A program made the translations under genes and the position numbers. The notes below the pieces were generated by a model. That model was not told the origin of the DNA. It worked only from the letters and a program-made list of their open reading frames with translations, and searched no databases. A stretch of 9,358 nt of DNA, from NCBI GenBank assembly GCA_047614245.1, contig JBLHIC010000091.1, forward strand, positions 1 through 9,358, in the 5' to 3' direction. This stretch comes from Ulvibacter sp047614245 (GTDB lineage: Bacteria; Bacteroidota; Bacteroidia; Flavobacteriales; Flavobacteriaceae). Shown here piece after piece: positions 1-5,747 of the stretch (the stretch's first letter is position 1; each line of letters starts with the position of its first letter).

Positions 1-1306
1 TATACACCTCAATACCTCTATAGAAAGCGACCTTCTGAAAGGCGAGTTTATTCTCGAATGATTTGTTATTTTCTAACAAGTCCATCGCTTCTCTATAGTT
101 TTTGGAAGTAATGTAAGAGTCAATTAACAAATCCTCTAAAGCTTCGCTATTCTTATTTTCAGGGTATTTTTCTATAAACGAGAGGAGTACCTGGGGAACG
201 CTCATATAACTATTTCCAATTTCGTAACTCAGCTTTGCGTAATTTAACCAAGCATCTTCTTGAATTTCAGTACTAAAAGACATTTCTGAAGCATTTTTAA
301 ATGCATTTAAAGCCTGCTGTTTTTGATCTTGTTTTACATAAGATTCGGCTAAATGATAATAGGCATTTTGGGCTACTGAATTTTTACCATCTACAATTTT
401 ATTAAATTCTGTACTCGCACTCTGATAGTCGCCTTGTTTATAATAAGCATATCCCAATTGATAATAGTCGGTGTTATTCCATTTACCGCGCTGGCCTTTA
501 TAGTTCTTTAAATAAGGAATTGCCTCTTGATAATTCTCTAAATTAAAGTAACTCTCTCCTATAATTTTTGAGAGCTGACTCTTTTCTGCCGGACTCGAGT
601 TATCATACTTTTCTTTCCCTAATTCGATTGCTTTTTCAAACTTGCCGAGTTTAAAATTCATATCGGCTTGATAATATGATAAACCTTCAGCATAGCGCTC
701 CTCCCCTTTTACCTCTTCAAAAAGCTCATTGGCAGTTTCATATTCATCACCCTCATACGCAATAAAGCCTAGGTAGTACTTCGCCTGAGAAGCATATTTT
801 TCAGAATCACTAACCCGGTTCAAATATTTTCTAGCTTCCGAATAACGCTTATTTTTAAAGTAAGCATAGCCATTATTAAAGTTGAAACGTTCCAATTCGG
901 AGCCACTTAAACTACTAGAATCGACTTTATCGTACCATTTGCGGGCATAAGAATACTTTCCATTATCGAAATAATAATTTGCAACATTGATATAGGCAGA
1001 ATTCCGTTTGATACTGGTAGGGTAATCTGTTACGAAAGATTCCATTAATTGATCCGCATCCTGTTGATTCAATCGGACCGCACAATTTGCGATATAATAG
1101 GAGCAATCGCTTTTCACAGTCTCCTGGTTCGCAGTTTCTTTTATTTTACCGAATAAACTTTGAGCCGCCAAATACTGGTTGTTATTGTAAAGTTCGATCG
1201 CTTTATTAAACTCCACCAAGTCATTAGTGAAGGCAGCTGTTTGCTGTGAATAAGAAGAAAAAGAATTAAGTAGGAAAATGGAAACGAATATGAGGTGTTT
1301 AATCAT
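1..1306 (-). CDS. Secreted tetratricopeptide-repeat protein, N-terminal part (3' end outside window)
   Basis: The frame is open from an ATG at 1306-1304 to the left edge, giving 435 visible residues and no stop. The start MIKHLIFVSIFLLNSFSSYS is a signal peptide (Lys-His, hydrophobic core, then SYSQ as the likely cleavage area) with no lipobox cysteine, so the product is probably periplasmic or outer-membrane associated. The rest is a series of TPR-like helix pairs with A/Y-rich helix A and 'Y..A...F' helix B, for example YLGFIAYEGDEYETANELF, YQLGYAYYKQGDYQSASTEF and YHLAESYVKQDQKQQALNAF. The last visible residues, VAFYRGIEVY, match a block I recall in Bacteroidetes TPR proteins of about 1000 residues, so roughly half is missing. 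TPRs are scaffolds for protein contacts; partner and process are unknown. It diverges from the small secreted protein at 1590. A near-consensus -7 box (7 of 8, TAAGTTTT) lies at 1344-1337. The leader before the ATG is A-rich with no Shine-Dalgarno, normal for the phylum. Confidence 0.9.
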   Translation of the reverse strand, partial: MIKHLIFVSIFLLNSFSSYSQQTAAFTNDLVEFNKAIELYNNNQYLAAQSLFGKIKETANQETVKSDCSYYIANCAVRLNQQDADQLMESFVTDYPTSIKRNSAYINVANYYFDNGKYSYARKWYDKVDSSSLSGSELERFNFNNGYAYFKNKRYSEARKYLNRVSDSEKYASQAKYYLGFIAYEGDEYETANELFEEVKGEERYAEGLSYYQADMNFKLGKFEKAIELGKEKYDNSSPAEKSQLSKIIGESYFNLENYQEAIPYLKNYKGQRGKWNNTDYYQLGYAYYKQGDYQSASTEFNKIVDGKNSVAQNAYYHLAESYVKQDQKQQALNAFKNASEMSFSTEIQEDAWLNYAKLSYEIGNSYMSVPQVLLSFIEKYPENKNSEALEDLLIDSYITSKNYREAMDLLENNKSFENKLAFQKVAFYRGIEVY

Positions 1307-1589
1307 TTCTTGTTAAATTTTTTTAGATGTAAAGATAAAACTTAAGTATAGGGCCTGAAACAAGAAACCTGAAATTTTCAACACTTAATTAAACAACTGA
1401 AATGACTAATAATATGACACATACCAACATTTCTTCCTGTCTCCGCTATAGATTTCCAACGACCAGCTTTTCTAATAACGCAACAAAAGGTAGATAATTA
1501 TGTTTTTTAAAAGAGTTTTTAGTTCTCATAGAATTGCTTTTAAAAATTAATGTACTTTTAAACTTACATCTTTCACATATCTATAGTTT
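1307..1589. other. Divergent intergenic region with weak promoter candidates
   Basis: This 283-bp AT-rich region separates the TPR gene (minus) from the small secreted protein (plus). I see no credible ORF, RNA gene or strong hairpin. Two sequences match the Bacteroidetes -7 box TAnnTTTG at 7 of 8 positions: TAAGTTTT on minus at 1344-1337, with a TTG 16 nt upstream (plus-strand CAA at 1361-1363), and TACTTTTA on plus at 1553-1560, with a TTG at 1534-1536, also 16 nt upstream. Both are suitably placed for their genes, but the spacing is slightly short and neither is exact, so these are candidates only. Confidence 0.3.
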
Positions 1590-2054
1590 ATGAAAAACGC
1601 ACTTTTAATTACATTGATGCTTCTTACAGCTACAAGCTATTCGCAACGGTCAAAATATAAAAATCTATTTGAAAAGAATGGTAATATTGGAATCGGAACG
1701 AAACAGCCAGATGCACTTCTTACTGTAAAAGGAGATATCCATACCCAAGAGGTTTTAGTCGACCTCAAAGGTGCTGTAGCACCGGATTACGTTTTTGAAA
1801 ACTACTTTGAAGGGAATTCGAGTTTGAATCCAACCTATGAATTTCCAACGTTAGAGGAAGTTGAAAAATTCATTGAGAAGAATCATCATTTACCTGGAGT
1901 TCCATCGGCCATTGAACTTGAAAAAGAAGGAATGTCACTCAAGAAGATGAATCTGATATTGCTCGAAAAAGTAGAAGAGCTCACGCTCTATTTAATAGAA
2001 CAGCAAAAGGAGATTGAAGCCCTAAAAGAAACGATTTCCTCCTCGAAGGAATAA
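1590..2054 (+). CDS. Minimal secreted protein with tail-fibre-like C-terminal domain
   Basis: This is a 154-residue protein with a signal peptide (residues 1-19, MKNALLITLMLLTATSYSQ). A NIGIGT motif at 32-37 is followed by LLTVKGDIHTQEV, the AVAPDYVFE segment, a HLPGVPSA block at 100-107 and a heptad-patterned helix from about 117 to 150 (EKVEELTLYLIEQQKEIEALK), predicted to be a coiled coil. In Bacteroidetes this series normally forms the last ~120 residues of long secreted or phage-tail-fibre-like proteins, where it probably trimerises and may act as an intramolecular folding module. Here nothing precedes it except the signal peptide and about 12 residues. It may be a small oligomeric surface or periplasmic protein, or the remnant of a longer gene; the start, signal peptide and stop are all intact, which argues against decay. 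It lies upstream of ftsE on the same strand with a 69-bp gap that holds its own promoter-like box, so co-transcription is uncertain. The molecular function is unknown. Confidence 0.85.
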   Translation: MKNALLITLMLLTATSYSQRSKYKNLFEKNGNIGIGTKQPDALLTVKGDIHTQEVLVDLKGAVAPDYVFENYFEGNSSLNPTYEFPTLEEVEKFIEKNHHLPGVPSAIELEKEGMSLKKMNLILLEKVEELTLYLIEQQKEIEALKETISSSKE

Positions 2055-2065
2055 CTTATTTTAAA

Positions 2066-2073
2066 TACTTTTG
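2066..2073 (+). promoter_or_regulatory. Predicted -7 promoter box of ftsE
   Basis: TACTTTTG is an exact match to the Bacteroidetes primary-sigma -7 consensus TAnnTTTG. It would start transcription about 45 nt before the ftsE ATG at 2124. No clear -33 TTG is present at the usual distance (only TCG near 2043), so the call rests on the -7 box and its position. It suggests that ftsE can be transcribed independently of the gene ending at 2054. Confidence 0.5.
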
Positions 2074-2123
2074 TATGGTTTAGTTAAGTTCAATAAATCT
2101 AAAATTATAATTCGTTAATCAAT

Positions 2124-2807
2124 ATGTCGCAACCCGTTCTATCTATCAAAGATGCTTCCATTTTTCAGCAAGATAATTTAGTATTATCAGATGTAAACGT
2201 AACCATTGAAAAAGGTGAATTCGTTTATCTAATTGGTAAAACAGGTTCTGGGAAGAGTAGTTTTATGAAAACCTTGTATGGCGATTTGTTTCTGAGAAAG
2301 GGAGAAGGCAATATTGTAGGTTATGACTTACCTTCCTTGAAAGAAAAAGACATTCCATTTTTAAGAAGAAAGCTAGGCGTTGTTTTCCAAGACTTTAAGC
2401 TTCTTAACGATCGTACCGTAAAAGACAATCTACTTTTTGTGCTCTCAGCCACAGGCTGGCAAGATAAAAAGGAAATGGATATTCGAATAAATGAGGTGCT
2501 TGATAAAGTGGATATGAAAACTAAGAGTTTTAAGTTTCCCTATCAGCTTTCTGGAGGAGAGCAACAGAGAGTAGCTATAGCGCGCGCGCTATTAAACAAT
2601 CCAGAAATAATTCTCGCCGATGAACCTACGGGAAATCTCGATCCGCAGACTAGTGTCGAGGTAATGGAAGTCTTGCAAGAGATTAATAAAAACGGCAATA
2701 CAATTCTAATGGCGACTCACGACTATGCACTCTTGCTTAAATATCCTTCAAAGACCTTGAAATGTGACGAGAATCAGATTTTTGAAGTTGTTCAAAAAAT
2801 GATGTAG
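2124..2807 (+). CDS. ftsE: FtsE-type ABC ATPase (cell division / peptidoglycan hydrolase regulation)
   Basis: This is a 227-residue ABC nucleotide-binding subunit, close to the usual FtsE length of about 220. It has Walker A GKTGSGKS at 38-45, the Q-loop in VVFQDFKLL (Gln89), the ABC signature LSGGEQQR at 142-149, Walker B IILADEP at 162-168 with catalytic Glu167, the D-loop in GNLD (170-173) and the H-loop His199. The Q-loop sequence FQDFKLL is typical of FtsE and separates it from lipoprotein (LolD) or macrolide (MacB) exporters of the same superfamily. In characterised bacteria FtsE binds the membrane protein FtsX at the cytoplasmic face, and ATP hydrolysis drives periplasmic activation of peptidoglycan hydrolases at the septum. 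All ATPase motifs look functional. The usual partner ftsX is not next to it: the following gene is a convergent protease. The ATG at 2124 lies 51 nt after an exact -7 box and starts the protein directly at the first beta strand. FtsE is the best reading; another FtsE/LolD-like ATPase is a minor alternative. Confidence 0.88.
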   Translation: MSQPVLSIKDASIFQQDNLVLSDVNVTIEKGEFVYLIGKTGSGKSSFMKTLYGDLFLRKGEGNIVGYDLPSLKEKDIPFLRRKLGVVFQDFKLLNDRTVKDNLLFVLSATGWQDKKEMDIRINEVLDKVDMKTKSFKFPYQLSGGEQQRVAIARALLNNPEIILADEPTGNLDPQTSVEVMEVLQEINKNGNTILMATHDYALLLKYPSKTLKCDENQIFEVVQKMM

Positions 2808-2836
2808 GTTTATTATTATTTATTGACTATTAAAAA

Positions 2837-2867
2837 GTTGATTCGTTGATTGTTGAAAAATTGAATC
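2837..2867 (+). repeat. Short degenerate direct repeat (GTTGATT type)
   Basis: GTTGATTC at 2837-2844 is followed directly by GTTGATT at 2845-2851, GTTGAAA at 2852-2858 and then the related TTGAATC at 2861-2867. The unit is 7-8 bp and decays rapidly. A 7-bp inverted pair, TTGTTGA (2850-2856) with TCAACAA (2876-2882), joins its end to the next segment. It lies in the convergent spacer, where nothing is coded. Confidence 0.4.
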
Positions 2868-2883
2868 TTTAAAGCTCAACAAC

Positions 2884-2927
2884 TACAGGATTAAACTGTA
2901 TTTATTTGTTTATTATTTGATAATAAA
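2884..2927. terminator. Weak AT-rich hairpins after ftsE, possible terminator
   Basis: Two hairpins follow the ftsE stop. TACAG (2884-2888) pairs with CTGTA (2896-2900) across a 7-nt loop and is followed by a T-rich run (2901-2918). TTTATTA (2909-2915) pairs with TAATAAA (2921-2927) across TTTGA. Both stems are short and nearly free of G-C pairs, so stability is low. A terminator is expected here because ftsE and the protease converge, but the sequence support is modest. Confidence 0.28.
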
Positions 2928-3029
2928 AACTTTGAAAATTTCCCAATACGCACATAAACGAATAAATAAACAGATGTAGCAGAAGATTGAAGTAGAAAAA
3001 TCTAATTATCGAAAAATCCCATAATCTAA

Positions 3030-3071
3030 CTTTCCACTTCTTGATTCTTGCTTCCTACTTCTCAATACTCG
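3030..3071. repeat. Degenerate heptanucleotide tandem repeat overlapping the protease 3' end
   Basis: Read on plus, this tract divides into six consecutive 7-bp units resembling one another, for example CTTCTTG at 3037-3043, ATTCTTG at 3044-3050 and CTTCTCA at 3058-3064. A C/A-TTC core is shared by most units and the last (3065-3071) is the most diverged. The protease stop codon (3057-3055) and its last four sense codons lie inside it. An inverted 7-bp copy, GAAGTAG at 2989-2995 (reverse complement CTACTTC at 3055-3061), lies 59 bp to the left, so the tract could also fold into a long imperfect hairpin. Short intergenic heptamer-like repeats of this style are common in flavobacterial genomes as I recall them. 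Confidence 0.5.
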
Positions 3072-4692
3072 GGTCCCGCAATCTCAGATCACATTCTTTT
3101 TGAAGCGTCGGATCAATTTTGAGAGAAATACTCCCATTATCATTTGGTTTCAGATGTGTGTTCTGACTCAAAACGACACTGTTCTTTGCCTTTAAATGTA
3201 ACTTTGCATCTTCCCTAAATATCTGATTGCGCATCACGACGCCTTCAGAAAGTGATGTAAGTTTAAAATCCCAACGAGAAAAATCCTGATCTTCGATCGT
3301 TGCGGTTTCTTTATCCGAATACAGCTGATAAACCATTTCAACAGCATCCCCTGTTTGTAGCATTCCCGCACCGTAATATCCTGCATATGGCCTGTTTGCC
3401 TCTATATGATCAATGTTCAAGGCTGTAAGTTTTAAAATACCTTCCACCTCATCTACTGGAAGGCAAGGGTATAACGAGAACATAAGTCCGACAGTCCCCG
3501 AAATTAAAGGCGCCACGCTAGAAGTAGGAGATGTTTGAGTGTATTCTATTTCCTTTTTCAAGGCATACGGGCCGTATAGCATGAGTCCAGATGAAGGTCC
3601 CAAAACATCAACCTTCGTATTCAAATTCCTAACACTTTCCGAATAAATCTTAAAGGTACTCGTAGTGTCGTGATTTGTAAAACCTATAGTTCTACCAACA
3701 TATCCTTTAATATTTTCAGAATATGGCGTAGCACTCCCTTTATCCCATTTAATATTGTCTCTAACCTTATCATAACGATGCATTCCAGATGAGACAGAAA
3801 TTACATTATCATAACTCCCAGGATAATATAGTTTTTTTCCCTTTGTTTTACTGAAAGATGCGTTATGTTGCAAGGAAACCACCACCGTACCATTTTCATA
3901 TATCTCGTTAATAGCATCTTGAGCGACTTGATAAAAGATACTACTCCCCCAACTACAATTAATAACTTTAGCTCCTGCTCTAGATAATTCCAATAATTGT
4001 GCTAGGTTATTGGGGTTGTTAAAGGTAGTACCTAACAAACTACAATCATAGCAAACACCTACCATCCCAATTCCATTATCTCCTTGAGCGGCGGCAGTGG
4101 CCGCTATCGAAATACCGTGTCCATTCGCATATGGGGATTTGCGTAAGTTTCTAACTTTCCCTTTAAATTCAACATTAGAGGTGTCAATCCCTCCATCCGA
4201 AATTCCTATAAAAATATCACGCTCTCCAGTAGTATAATACCAAGCTTTAGGAGCATTTATAAAATCGAGATAATCAAGATTAAGCGGCAGGCCAATATTG
4301 TCGCCAATAGTACTTGTAAGACCGTAATCATTGGGTTCAAATATTTTTTTGTCTTCTTCTGAAATAAGTTCCCCCGATTTGAATAGGTGTCCGGCTTTGT
4401 TCAATAAACCCTCCAATAGGTTTTCATTCTCGGAAATAACAAAGAAAGTTTTATGTAGATTCACCTTATTGGCTTTTCTGAGAGTCTTCTTGAAAGTGAA
4501 GATTTTATGTCTATCTAATACTTCTTTTAAAATTCTATCATCCCCAACATATACCAATTCGTTTTTTTCGGTATTAAATACCGGCTCAAAAACAGTATCA
4601 TTGGCTCTAATATAAAACCAAGCATTAGTATCTTGTGCAATTCCATAATGGAAAACAAAGATTGCAATCAATAAGAAGTAGTGTGTTTTCAA
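3055..4692 (-). CDS. Secreted subtilisin-family (S8) serine protease
   Basis: This 545-residue protein has a signal peptide at about 1-19 (MKTHYFLLIAIFVFHYGIA, cleavage before or after Gln20). Residues 21-120 form an N-terminal prodomain-like segment. The S8 fold follows, with catalytic Asp166 in GISDGGID, His192 in NGHGISIAAT, the oxyanion Asn277 in SLQHNAS and Ser391 in PTSSVAPLISG. The YYPGSYDNVISVSS strand (289-302) and NCSWGS (245-250) support the assignment. The triad is complete, but the flanking motifs depart from the textbook HGTHVAGT and GTSMASP. Cys214 and Cys217 (GVCYDC) occur in many Bacteroidetes S8 enzymes. The C-terminal ~85 residues contain a beta-rich SVVLSQNTHLKPNDNGSISLKID segment resembling the 'GFHAKAGSxF' motif of Bacteroidetes surface proteins; I see no canonical type IX sorting domain. 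It is a single gene, convergent with ftsE and divergent from the glycosyltransferases, with a consensus promoter at 4758-4751. The natural substrate is unknown; it probably cleaves extracellular or periplasmic protein. Confidence 0.9.
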   Translation of the reverse strand: MKTHYFLLIAIFVFHYGIAQDTNAWFYIRANDTVFEPVFNTEKNELVYVGDDRILKEVLDRHKIFTFKKTLRKANKVNLHKTFFVISENENLLEGLLNKAGHLFKSGELISEEDKKIFEPNDYGLTSTIGDNIGLPLNLDYLDFINAPKAWYYTTGERDIFIGISDGGIDTSNVEFKGKVRNLRKSPYANGHGISIAATAAAQGDNGIGMVGVCYDCSLLGTTFNNPNNLAQLLELSRAGAKVINCSWGSSIFYQVAQDAINEIYENGTVVVSLQHNASFSKTKGKKLYYPGSYDNVISVSSGMHRYDKVRDNIKWDKGSATPYSENIKGYVGRTIGFTNHDTTSTFKIYSESVRNLNTKVDVLGPSSGLMLYGPYALKKEIEYTQTSPTSSVAPLISGTVGLMFSLYPCLPVDEVEGILKLTALNIDHIEANRPYAGYYGAGMLQTGDAVEMVYQLYSDKETATIEDQDFSRWDFKLTSLSEGVVMRNQIFREDAKLHLKAKNSVVLSQNTHLKPNDNGSISLKIDPTLQKECDLRLRDPSIEK

Positions 4693-4726
4693 GAAAATAA
4701 TAATAGGATTATAAGGCTTAAGACCT

Positions 4727-4748
4727 AAACAAATTAATACATTTGTTT
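4727..4748. repeat. Perfect inverted repeat in the protease/GT divergent promoter region
   Basis: AAACAAAT (4727-4734) and ATTTGTTT (4741-4748) are exact 8-bp inverted arms around a 6-bp spacer. The right arm overlaps the plus-strand -7 box (4738-4745) and reaches to within 2 bp of the minus-strand -7 box (4751-4758). It could be an operator for a dimeric regulator of one or both genes, or a hairpin at the very 5' end of the protease transcript. All-AT arms with one G-C pair each can also arise by chance in such AT-rich DNA. Confidence 0.45.
4738..4745 (+). promoter_or_regulatory. Predicted -7 promoter box for the GT2 pair
   Basis: TACATTTG matches TAnnTTTG exactly. Transcription would start near 4752, leaving a leader of roughly 90 nt before the first ATG at 4844. 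No good -33 TTG is seen about 20 bp upstream. It overlaps the right arm of the inverted repeat at 4727-4748. Confidence 0.45.
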
Positions 4749-4750
4749 CT

Positions 4751-4758
4751 CAAATTTA
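4751..4758 (-). promoter_or_regulatory. Predicted -7 promoter box of the S8 protease
   Basis: Read on minus this is TAAATTTG, an exact match to TAnnTTTG. The predicted start near 4744 gives the protease a leader of about 50 nt. A CAA at 4771-4773 (TTG on minus) is only 12 bp upstream, too close for a standard -33 element. The box lies 5 bp from the opposing plus-strand box, so the two promoters share DNA. Confidence 0.5.
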
Positions 4759-4803
4759 GTGAAACTATACCAATTAGGAGTTATGAATAGCTCAGGGAAT
4801 ATC

Positions 4804-4839
4804 TTTGATTTCAAATATATTGTCCAAAAGAAACGTTTC
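4804..4839. repeat. Two small palindromes in the GT leader
   Basis: TTTGA (4804-4808) and TCAAA (4811-4815) are inverted around a 2-bp centre. GAAACGTTTC at 4830-4839 is a perfect 10-bp palindrome ending 4 bp before the ATG at 4844. If used, they could be a repressor site or affect translation start through local structure. They are short and could be chance. Confidence 0.3.
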
Positions 4840-4843
4840 AAAC

Positions 4844-5746
4844 ATGAATCAGGCGGCTATGCTTTCAATATTAATCCCTACATATAATTATAACGTTTTT
4901 CCACTAGCTGAAAAACTGGCGGCTCAGGCTGAAAAATTGGAATTAGTATTCGAAATTATCGTTTTCGACGACTGTTCTCCGCAGCCTCCTAAAGAGAACG
5001 AAAATATCAATTCTCTTCCCAATGCCACCTACAAAATTTTAGAAAAAAATATAGGTCGTAGCGCCATCCGGAATTTATTAGCAAAAACAGCCATATACGA
5101 AACACTTATCTTTTTAGATGCCGATACTATGGTCATTTCAGAAGATTATATTAGCAACTATCTTAAAGCACTTGAGCCCACTTCACAGATCATTTATGGG
5201 GGAATTGTGTATCAGTCCGAAATGCCTCCGGAAGATGAAATTTTGCGTTGGGCTTATGGAAAAGACCGCGAAGCCTTACCGCTGGATGAACGTCTAAAGA
5301 ATCCACATCTTAGCTTCTTAACACTAAGTTTTCTCATAAAAAAAGATGTCTTTAACATTATAAAATTTAATGAAGATATTCCGAATCTGAGGCATGAGGA
5401 TACTTTGTTCGCACTAGATGCCAAGAAAAATAATATCCGTGTGCAACATATCGACAATGCGGTGATTCACTTAGGGTTAGAAACCAGTTCTATTTTTCTT
5501 CGGAAATCAAACGAGTCTGTAGATGCCTTACGCCTTTTTGTAAAGGATGGACTCATTCATCCAGAAGAAACCAAGCTGTCTCGGTTTGCAGAAAAAATGA
5601 AACGAATGCATTTATCGGGTTGTTTTCGTTGGATGTATCGTAGTTTTAGAAAAAAAATGGAGACCAATTTATTGTCGGAAAAACCTTCTCTTTTTGTATT
5701 TGATATCTATCGCCTAGGCTATTATTTAACCAAATCCGCATCCTGA
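4844..5746 (+). CDS. Glycosyltransferase, GT2 family (GT-A fold)
   Basis: With the ATG at 4844 the protein has 300 residues. It opens with the GT2 strand LSILIPTYNYN (7-17). Then come the nucleotide-binding acidic pair in IVFDDCS (Asp42-Asp43), NIGRSAIRN (69-77), the metal-binding DxD in FLDADTM (Asp92, Asp94), and RHEDTLF with Glu185-Asp186 as the likely acceptor-side/catalytic base region. The C-terminal ~90 residues are basic and amphipathic (FRWMYRSFRKKM), suggesting peripheral contact with the inner membrane, where lipid-linked glycans are built. It would move a sugar from a nucleotide donor to a growing glycan; donor and acceptor cannot be read from sequence. Starts are ambiguous: an in-frame TTG at 4805 is unlikely, and an ATG at 4859 (MLSILIPTYNY) also fits because it begins right at the first strand and has AGGCGG just upstream. 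It ends 1 bp before the next glycosyltransferase starts (TGA 5744-5746, ATG 5748), so the two are almost certainly one operon. Confidence 0.87.
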   Translation: MNQAAMLSILIPTYNYNVFPLAEKLAAQAEKLELVFEIIVFDDCSPQPPKENENINSLPNATYKILEKNIGRSAIRNLLAKTAIYETLIFLDADTMVISEDYISNYLKALEPTSQIIYGGIVYQSEMPPEDEILRWAYGKDREALPLDERLKNPHLSFLTLSFLIKKDVFNIIKFNEDIPNLRHEDTLFALDAKKNNIRVQHIDNAVIHLGLETSSIFLRKSNESVDALRLFVKDGLIHPEETKLSRFAEKMKRMHLSGCFRWMYRSFRKKMETNLLSEKPSLFVFDIYRLGYYLTKSAS

Positions 5747-5747
5747 T

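Noticed and set aside
2989..3061. GAAGTAG...CTACTTC as a strong transcription terminator
   Set aside because: The arms are only 7 bp with a 59-nt loop; the match is better explained by two copies of a degenerate repeat in opposite orientation.
4331..4615. 94-codon plus-strand open frame
   Set aside because: It lies antisense within the protease prodomain, encodes a Ser/Phe/Leu-rich sequence typical of a reverse-strand shadow, and has no recognisable domain.
4805..4843. TTG start extending the first GT2 by 13 residues
   Set aside because: The extra residues resemble translated leader, contain the palindrome at 4830-4839, and precede two good ATGs (4844, 4859) next to the first family strand.
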